A stretch of DNA of 9,916 nt from positions 1 to 9,916 of the forward strand of contig JAPOIQ010000023.1 of NCBI GenBank assembly GCA_029978815.1, given 5' to 3'. The notes under the pieces were generated by a model. The model made no database searches, was not told the origin of the DNA, and was given only the letters and a program-made list of their open reading frames with translations. This document shows, in pieces, positions 5,607 through 9,916 of this stretch. Each line of letters begins with the position of its first letter. Within the stretch, counting starts at the first letter, position 1. The position numbers and the translations under genes are program-made. Origin of the DNA: a bacterium. Lineage in GTDB: Bacteria; Actinomycetota; Acidimicrobiia; Acidimicrobiales; Ilumatobacteraceae.

Positions 5607-7036
5607 GCAACCTGAACCACCCTCAGCACATCTGCAGCCGCAACCGACCGTTCTCCAGGCGCGCCTGCAAGAACGAGCACCGTGTCACCGTGTTGGACAC
5701 GTCCTTCCTGCACTGCTTTCTCGACGGCGTACCACACCATCTCGTCAGTTGATTCGTAGACGTCAACAGACATCGAATCAACACCCCATGACAATCTCAA
5801 CGACCGAACCACCTGCTCGTCGGGGGAAAGCCCGATCAACGCCGCCTCGGGCCGAAAACGTGCCATCGCTCGTGCAGTCCGACCAGATTGCGTGCAACAC
5901 AGAATCGCAGTAGCGCCAATATCTCTTGCCGCCTGGCTCGCCGCATTTCCGAGCGCAGCGGTGATCCGATCTTCAACCGATGTCCAATCGCCACGCTGAT
6001 GTCGTCCGAGCCGAGATGCCCAACCGCGATAACTCGCCTGACGTTCTGCCCGCTCTGCAATCCGTGACATCGTCTCCACGACTTCTACCGGGTGCTCACC
6101 AACGGCTGTCTCACCTGAGAGCATCACCGCATCGGTTCCATCAAATACAGCGTTCGCGACGTCGCTCACCTCAGCGCGCGTTGGAACCGAAGCCGAAATC
6201 ATTGACTCAAGCATCTGAGTGGCGGTGATGACGGGCACCCCACGCTCGACGCACTCTCGGATGATCATCTTCTGGAGGTGCGGGACCTCTTCGAGAGGGC
6301 AATCGATGCCGAGATCACCTCTTGCGACCATCACCCCGTCTGATGCGTTGATGATGCCACTGAGGTCACCAAGTGCAGCATTGGTTTCAATTTTTGCAAT
6401 GAGTTGTGCTCGGTTTTTGACCACTTCTCGAACCTCAGCGATGTCACCGGCCCTCCGCACAAACGACACGGCGATGAACTCAACACCGGCAGCCGCCATT
6501 TGCTCGGCATAGACAAGATCTTCTGCCGTCGGAGTTGATGCTGACAATCGCTCGGACGGCACGTGTACGCCCGGTGATCCTTGGATGCGGCCTCCGTTAA
6601 TGACCTTTGCCGAAACAGCCTTCGCCGAAACGCTGGCGACTTCCAACATGATGTGACCATCTCCCAATACGACCTGGTCACCTTCGCTCAGCCCCGAAAA
6701 GAGACCCTTCACATCGACACAAATTTCGGCCTCGGTGCTGCAACGATTCGACTCGATGAGAGAGATGATCTCCCCCGGCACCATCTCGACGCCGCCATCA
6801 GGAAATGCTTCGACGCGAATCTTCGGACCAGGCAGGTAAGCCAGAACCGCAACTTCGTAACCGGTCAACTTCGAGGCTTTGCGAATTCTCTCAAGACGCT
6901 CAAGGTGCCCGCCGATCTCACCATGCGACAGATTGAGACGAAATACGTCTACCCCAGCAGAAAGAAGATCTGACATAGCCGATACCGAATCGCATGCCGG
7001 ACCAATCGTGGCCACAATTTTCGTTCGACGACTCAC
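5603..7036 (-). CDS. pyk: Pyruvate kinase (K+-independent signature)
   Basis: Glycolytic enzyme converting phosphoenolpyruvate and ADP to pyruvate and ATP; 477 residues, full length, cytosolic. Motifs: T-K-I-V-A-T-I-G-P-A (5-14), F-R-L-N-L-S-H-G (32-39; R33, N35, S37), A-K-I-E (214-217; catalytic K215, Mg ligand E217), M-V-A-R-G-D-L-G (236-243; Mg ligand D241), A-T-Q-M-L-E-S-M (272-279), P-T-R-A-E (285-289) and M-L-S-G-E-T-A-V-G (305-313), then the C-terminal regulatory domain (about 350-477). In the G-P-K-I-R motif Lys72 occupies the position of rabbit Glu117, the hallmark of K+-independent enzymes. The Asp normally beginning this motif, a K+ ligand, is Tyr67. Start GTG at 7036 gives the expected N-terminus. 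It lies 123 bp after the acyl-CoA dehydrogenase gene, with its own promoter-like sequence, and overlaps the hydrolase gene by 4 bases. Confidence 0.96.
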   Translation of the reverse strand: MSRRTKIVATIGPACDSVSAMSDLLSAGVDVFRLNLSHGEIGGHLERLERIRKASKLTGYEVAVLAYLPGPKIRVEAFPDGGVEMVPGEIISLIESNRCSTEAEICVDVKGLFSGLSEGDQVVLGDGHIMLEVASVSAKAVSAKVINGGRIQGSPGVHVPSERLSASTPTAEDLVYAEQMAAAGVEFIAVSFVRRAGDIAEVREVVKNRAQLIAKIETNAALGDLSGIINASDGVMVARGDLGIDCPLEEVPHLQKMIIRECVERGVPVITATQMLESMISASVPTRAEVSDVANAVFDGTDAVMLSGETAVGEHPVEVVETMSRIAERAERQASYRGWASRLGRHQRGDWTSVEDRITAALGNAASQAARDIGATAILCCTQSGRTARAMARFRPEAALIGLSPDEQVVRSLRLSWGVDSMSVDVYESTDEMVWYAVEKAVQEGRVQHGDTVLVLAGAPGERSVAAADVLRVVQVA

Positions 7037-7043
7037 CCTGAGT

Positions 7044-7071
7044 TATCTAGTGGCAGAACGCCCAAAAGCAA
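7044..7071 (-). promoter_or_regulatory. Candidate promoter of pyk
   Basis: On the minus strand TTGCTT (7066-7071) and TAGATA (7044-7049) are separated by 16 bases, and the -10 box ends 7 bases before the pyk GTG, so the transcript would be leaderless or nearly so. There is no good ribosome binding site. The -10 box is imperfect and the call rests on position and spacing. Confidence 0.35.
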
Positions 7072-7080
7072 ACCTGCCAC
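7050..7080. promoter_or_regulatory. Inverted repeat upstream of pyk
   Basis: GTGGCAG (7050-7056) and CTGCCAC (7074-7080) form perfect 7-bp arms 17 bases apart, in the 123-bp space between the acyl-CoA dehydrogenase and pyk. The arms flank the candidate -35 box and spacer, which fits a repressor or activator site; centre-to-centre spacing is 24 bp, a little over two helical turns. Alternatively it folds in the tail of the upstream transcript. The rest of the spacer (7081-7159) shows nothing I can name. Confidence 0.35.
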
Positions 7081-7159
7081 GGCACAAGAGTGAAGATCAA
7101 CACGAAGGTAACCGCCTGACCAGCTTCCGTATCGGACGCTGACGATCGGCATAAACCCA

Positions 7160-8419
7160 TTAACTGCGAGGAATGTCGCGCCAGGCCGCACCAGAGAACG
7201 GGTCTGGTTCACGTGGGAGCCCAAGAACTCGCTCGCCGACAATATTCCGTTGAATCTCGCTCGTGCCGCCCTCAATTGAGTTTGCTCTCGTTCGAAGAAA
7301 CTGCACAATCCACTCAGCCGCATCATCGGCCTCTGCCGGCCAAGCAGACGCGTCAGCACCCAATAATCCGATCGCGAGCTCCTGCAACCGTTGGTTTGCC
7401 GCCGCCTTCGCAATTTTTGTCACCGACCCCTCAGGACCGACTTGTTGGCCAGCACGCGCTCGATCTCGCGCTCGTTGCGCGGTCCATGAGAGCAGCCGAT
7501 CAGATGTGAACGCAACCATCAATTGCTGACGAACGTTCGCATCGTTAGTTAGCCCGCGGGATTGAGCCATTGCGAGCACCTCAGCGAAAGGTTTTCCGCC
7601 AAGGATCTCATCACTCGATTTACGCTTCTTTCGAACGCCCGATAGCGCGTGACGTTCCGCGCCGAGCGTCGTCATGGCTGCCTTCCAGCCCTCACCTATT
7701 GGCGAGATTCGATCGATATCGGCGACGCGAACATCGGTGAGGAACACCTCGTTGAACTCAACTTGTCCAGCGATATTGACGAGTTGTCGAACCTCAACGC
7801 CAGGAGCTCGCATGTCAAGACCGAAATAGGTAATTCCCGTATGCTTCGGCGCATTGGGGTCAGTGCGTGCGATCAACATTGCCCGTTCGGCCTCATGGCC
7901 GAAGGTTGTCCAGACTTTCTGACCGTTGACCACCCACTCATCGCCGTCTCGGACTGCTGTCGTTGCAAGCGACGCCATATCTGAACCGGCACCAGGCTCA
8001 GAAAAGAGTTGGCACCATCGTTCCTTCCCGGAGAGCAGCGGTGGAAGGAGACGCCGCTTCGTCTCGTCGGACGACCATTGATGAATTGTCGGGGCTGCGA
8101 GCGGCAAACCGGATCCCCTCGGAACATGAGGTACCTCCCATACCGAGAGCAGCGTTAACGCGTCGCGAGCCTCATCGAGTGACAGACCCCGGCCACCGTG
8201 GCTGACGTCGTAGTGCGGCGCTATCCAGCCTGCCTCACCGAGTTGTGCGACGACAGATGGGTTGTTGAGATCGCGTTTGAGTTGTTGAACCGCGTCGTCC
8301 TCCGATGAGCGAACGGCCTCAATCCATCCCGCCGGCAGAAGCGAGAGCAGCAATTCTTCAAGTTCGGCGCGACCGGGAAAATCAGCGAGTGCTGCGGTTG
8401 GGTCAACTCCTGTGCTCAT
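7160..8419 (-). CDS. Acyl-CoA dehydrogenase (FadE type)
   Basis: FAD-dependent enzyme introducing a 2,3-double bond into an acyl-CoA; 419 residues with the usual N-terminal helical, middle beta-barrel and C-terminal helical domains. Visible: W-C-Q-L-F-S-E-P-G-A-G-S-D-M-A-S-L (135-151, signature 1), N-G-Q-K-V-W-T-T-F-G (165-174), and S-I-E-G-G-T-S-E-I-Q-R-N-I-V-G-E-R-V-L-G-L-P-R (381-403), where E383 is the expected catalytic base. This C-terminal signature is common among actinobacterial FadE paralogues for fatty acids and steroid side chains; chain specificity cannot be read. The ATG at 8419 overlaps the crotonase stop (ATGA). It is the last gene of the MBL-crotonase-dehydrogenase trio, before a 123-bp gap. 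Confidence 0.94.
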   Translation of the reverse strand: MSTGVDPTAALADFPGRAELEELLLSLLPAGWIEAVRSSEDDAVQQLKRDLNNPSVVAQLGEAGWIAPHYDVSHGGRGLSLDEARDALTLLSVWEVPHVPRGSGLPLAAPTIHQWSSDETKRRLLPPLLSGKERWCQLFSEPGAGSDMASLATTAVRDGDEWVVNGQKVWTTFGHEAERAMLIARTDPNAPKHTGITYFGLDMRAPGVEVRQLVNIAGQVEFNEVFLTDVRVADIDRISPIGEGWKAAMTTLGAERHALSGVRKKRKSSDEILGGKPFAEVLAMAQSRGLTNDANVRQQLMVAFTSDRLLSWTAQRARDRARAGQQVGPEGSVTKIAKAAANQRLQELAIGLLGADASAWPAEADDAAEWIVQFLRTRANSIEGGTSEIQRNIVGERVLGLPREPDPFSGAAWRDIPRS

Positions 8420-9153
8420 CGACCACCGCTTCGCATTCGTTCGGCCATGTCGTCAGGCCGCCCGTGCGGCATCTCGCGCTCGTGAAGGAGCGCAGCGCGA
8501 CGGGTTCGCTCGGAGTGATCGGCAATAAGCCGCTTGACGATGCGGTTTGTACCAGCGGAGTTCGCAACAATCTCTGCGGCCAACACTGAGACCGTGCCAT
8601 CGAGTTCACCTTCAGGTACGCATCGGTCGACAAGACCGATCGCTGCGGCTTCACGACCACCGATTCGTCGACTCGTAAACATCAACTCTTTCGCAGTCGA
8701 CACTCCGACACGCTCTGGTAAGCGGATAGACATCCCCCAGATCGGTACAAGACCCCACTGACCGTGCGTGTCTCCAAGTCGAGCGGTCTCATCCGCGATA
8801 AGCAAATCGCAGGCAAGCGCAAGTTCAAGCCCGCCGGTGTAGCAATGCCCGTGCAAACGCGCGATCGTCGGTTGCGGCAACTGTTCGAGGGCATCAACGG
8901 TCTCCGGCTCAAAGTGCTTACTCGGAGCTCGTTCGTGGCTGGCGATGGCCTCAAGGTCATGACCTGCACAAAATGCTCGTCCCGCCCCGGTGAGCACCAC
9001 ACATTTCACCGTCTCATCTTCGCCAATATCAGCAAGATGTTGGCGCAATTCAATAAAGACAGCTGGATTAAGTGCATTGAGTTTGTCGGGCCGATTTAAC
9101 GTCAGGGTTGAAACGCCATCAGCGTCGCTTCGAATGACAAGTGGTGAGCTCAT
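8416..9153 (-). CDS. Enoyl-CoA hydratase/isomerase family protein (crotonase fold)
   Basis: A 245-residue crotonase. N-R-P-D-K-L-N-A-L-N (20-29), the first oxyanion-hole loop G-A-G-R-A-F-C-A-G-H-D-L (56-67) and the second, H-G-H-C-Y-T-G-G-L-E-L-A (101-112), are present, followed by A-C-D-L-L-I-A. E110 matches catalytic Glu144 of rat enoyl-CoA hydratase. Counting 20 residues on, the place of Glu164 is H130 in D-T-H-G-Q-W-G-L, so this is not a standard two-Glu hydratase; isomerase, hydrolase or atypical hydratase activity should be kept open. Position between a dehydrogenase and an MBL hydrolase, with ATGA overlaps on both sides, fits acyl-CoA breakdown. Start ATG at 9153, with a weak AGAAAG upstream. 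Confidence 0.92.
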   Translation of the reverse strand: MSSPLVIRSDADGVSTLTLNRPDKLNALNPAVFIELRQHLADIGEDETVKCVVLTGAGRAFCAGHDLEAIASHERAPSKHFEPETVDALEQLPQPTIARLHGHCYTGGLELALACDLLIADETARLGDTHGQWGLVPIWGMSIRLPERVGVSTAKELMFTSRRIGGREAAAIGLVDRCVPEGELDGTVSVLAAEIVANSAGTNRIVKRLIADHSERTRRAALLHEREMPHGRPDDMAERMRSGGR

Positions 9154-9916
9154 AGTGAACTTTCTGGGTGCGGGGTGTAGGTGATGGAGCCATCAGCGGA
9201 TCGAGCGAGTCGACCCGCTGTAGGCGGAGGAAAATGAGTGCCAAGGATCAATGTGCGGCCATCAGAGAATGTTTCGATCATGCTGCGACGAGTCGAGATC
9301 GCCTCGTCGATATTTGCGTCAAAACGATCTGCGGTGATCTCAGGCAGAAGGAACTGGAGCGGACTATGAACAACGTCTCCGGTAATCAGGGCGTGTTCGC
9401 CATTCGAGGAAATACGAACCGAAACGTGACCCGGGGAGTGACCCTTCGACGACACGAGTGAAATGTTGTTCGTCACCTGATGATCTGACTCAACAGCGCG
9501 TAGACAGCCGGCGGCGACCAGCGGGTCAACCGACACCTGCGCTATTCCCGAGTGGTCATGGTCTGAAAATGTCTCAAGTTCTTCCCGGCTCACGAGATAC
9601 TCCGCATTTCTAAATGTCGGAATGAGCTCACCGCTCTCCGCATCTCGAGAGGTGTTCCACCCGACATGATCAAAATGAAGATGCGTGCAAACCACTACGT
9701 CAACGGCACCCAGACCCCCAGGAATCACATCCTCAAGTAGATCTGGAAGGTGGGGATCTTGAGGAAGCGGTCGATCACCATGCGCGCCCACACAGGTGTC
9801 AACAACAACAGTTGTCGCTCCATCAGTCACGACAAACGAGTGAATTGACAGCAACATTCGGCCGTCATCGGTCACGAAAGGGTTGATCCATGGCCGATGC
9901 TCGTCGACCACTGCAG
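9150..9916 (-). CDS. Metallo-beta-lactamase-fold hydrolase, 5' end cut off
   Basis: The frame is open to the right edge, so the gene starts beyond the window; a GTG at 9911 is the first possible start inside but would leave out the first strands usual in this family. The visible 253 residues hold the full two-metal site: T-H-L-H-F-D-H-V-G-W (76-85; H77, H79, D81, H82), K-G-H-S-P-G-H (156-162), bridging Asp179 in T-G-D-V-V-H and His226 in G-T-H-F-P-P-P. The D-T-C-V-G segment (38-42) and H-V-G-W-N are typical of the lactonase-like MBL hydrolases often annotated near beta-oxidation genes. Soluble, no signal visible. The last bases overlap the crotonase start (ATGA). A thioesterase or lactonase role is inferred. 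Confidence 0.92.
   Translation of the reverse strand, partial: AVVDEHRPWINPFVTDDGRMLLSIHSFVVTDGATTVVVDTCVGAHGDRPLPQDPHLPDLLEDVIPGGLGAVDVVVCTHLHFDHVGWNTSRDAESGELIPTFRNAEYLVSREELETFSDHDHSGIAQVSVDPLVAAGCLRAVESDHQVTNNISLVSSKGHSPGHVSVRISSNGEHALITGDVVHSPLQFLLPEITADRFDANIDEAISTRRSMIETFSDGRTLILGTHFPPPTAGRLARSADGSITYTPHPESSL

Noticed and set aside
7033..7413. 126-codon minus-strand frame covering the gap before pyk
   Set aside because: Mostly an alternative frame inside the acyl-CoA dehydrogenase gene, with no family likeness or start signal.
1..9916. Defence, CRISPR, prophage or transposon content
   Set aside because: No repeats with spacers, integrase, transposase, toxin or nuclease cassette found; all genes are metabolic, RNA-processing, transport or conserved hypothetical.

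Overview
The window looks like ordinary, gene-dense chromosome from an actinobacterium, quite possibly a member of the Acidimicrobiia. This placement is inferred from protein content (a DUF3151 protein, a small acidic DUF3073-like protein, a cysteine-bearing conserved actinobacterial protein and FadE-type acyl-CoA dehydrogenase genes), moderately high GC, many GTG starts and scarce Shine-Dalgarno sequences. I see no tRNA, rRNA, CRISPR array, insertion sequence, phage gene or toxin/defence module. Both ends cut through genes.

Layout: (1) 2-517 (+) is the 3' part of a conserved four-cysteine protein. It converges on (2) a leftward block at 527-3344: DUF3151 protein, then a MobA-like nucleotidyltransferase, a single-domain rhodanese, RNase D and a 60-residue acidic protein. 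DUF3151/mobA and rhodanese/rnd are joined by 4-base GTGA overlaps; mobA and the rhodanese gene are separated by 46 bp that hold a bulged hairpin. (3) A 38-bp divergent spacer (3345-3382) carries two back-to-back -10 elements, each placed so that its transcript would begin at or next to the start codon (leaderless). (4) Rightward from it come a small two-helix membrane protein and an MFS transporter, separated by zero bases. (5) The transporter overlaps by 35 bp the end of a second leftward block at 4830-9916: metallo-beta-lactamase-fold hydrolase (cut by the edge), crotonase, acyl-CoA dehydrogenase, then after 123 bp pyruvate kinase and an alpha/beta hydrolase. The junctions inside these two groups are ATGA overlaps.

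Function: MBL hydrolase, crotonase and acyl-CoA dehydrogenase form a tightly coupled acyl-CoA (fatty acid or related side-chain) degradation module. Pyruvate kinase begins a separate transcription unit behind its own candidate promoter and an inverted repeat, and carries the hydrolase with it. The leftward block at 527-3344 mixes RNA processing (RNase D), sulfur transfer (rhodanese) and molybdenum-cofactor nucleotide attachment (MobA), and may simply be a housekeeping neighbourhood.

I do not see a convincing undescribed multi-gene system. The points most worth checking are the pyruvate kinase with a K+-independent signature and a Tyr replacing the K+-ligand Asp, a crotonase whose second catalytic Glu is His, stem-loops centred on both convergent gene junctions, and the divergent leaderless promoter pair with a palindrome over one start.
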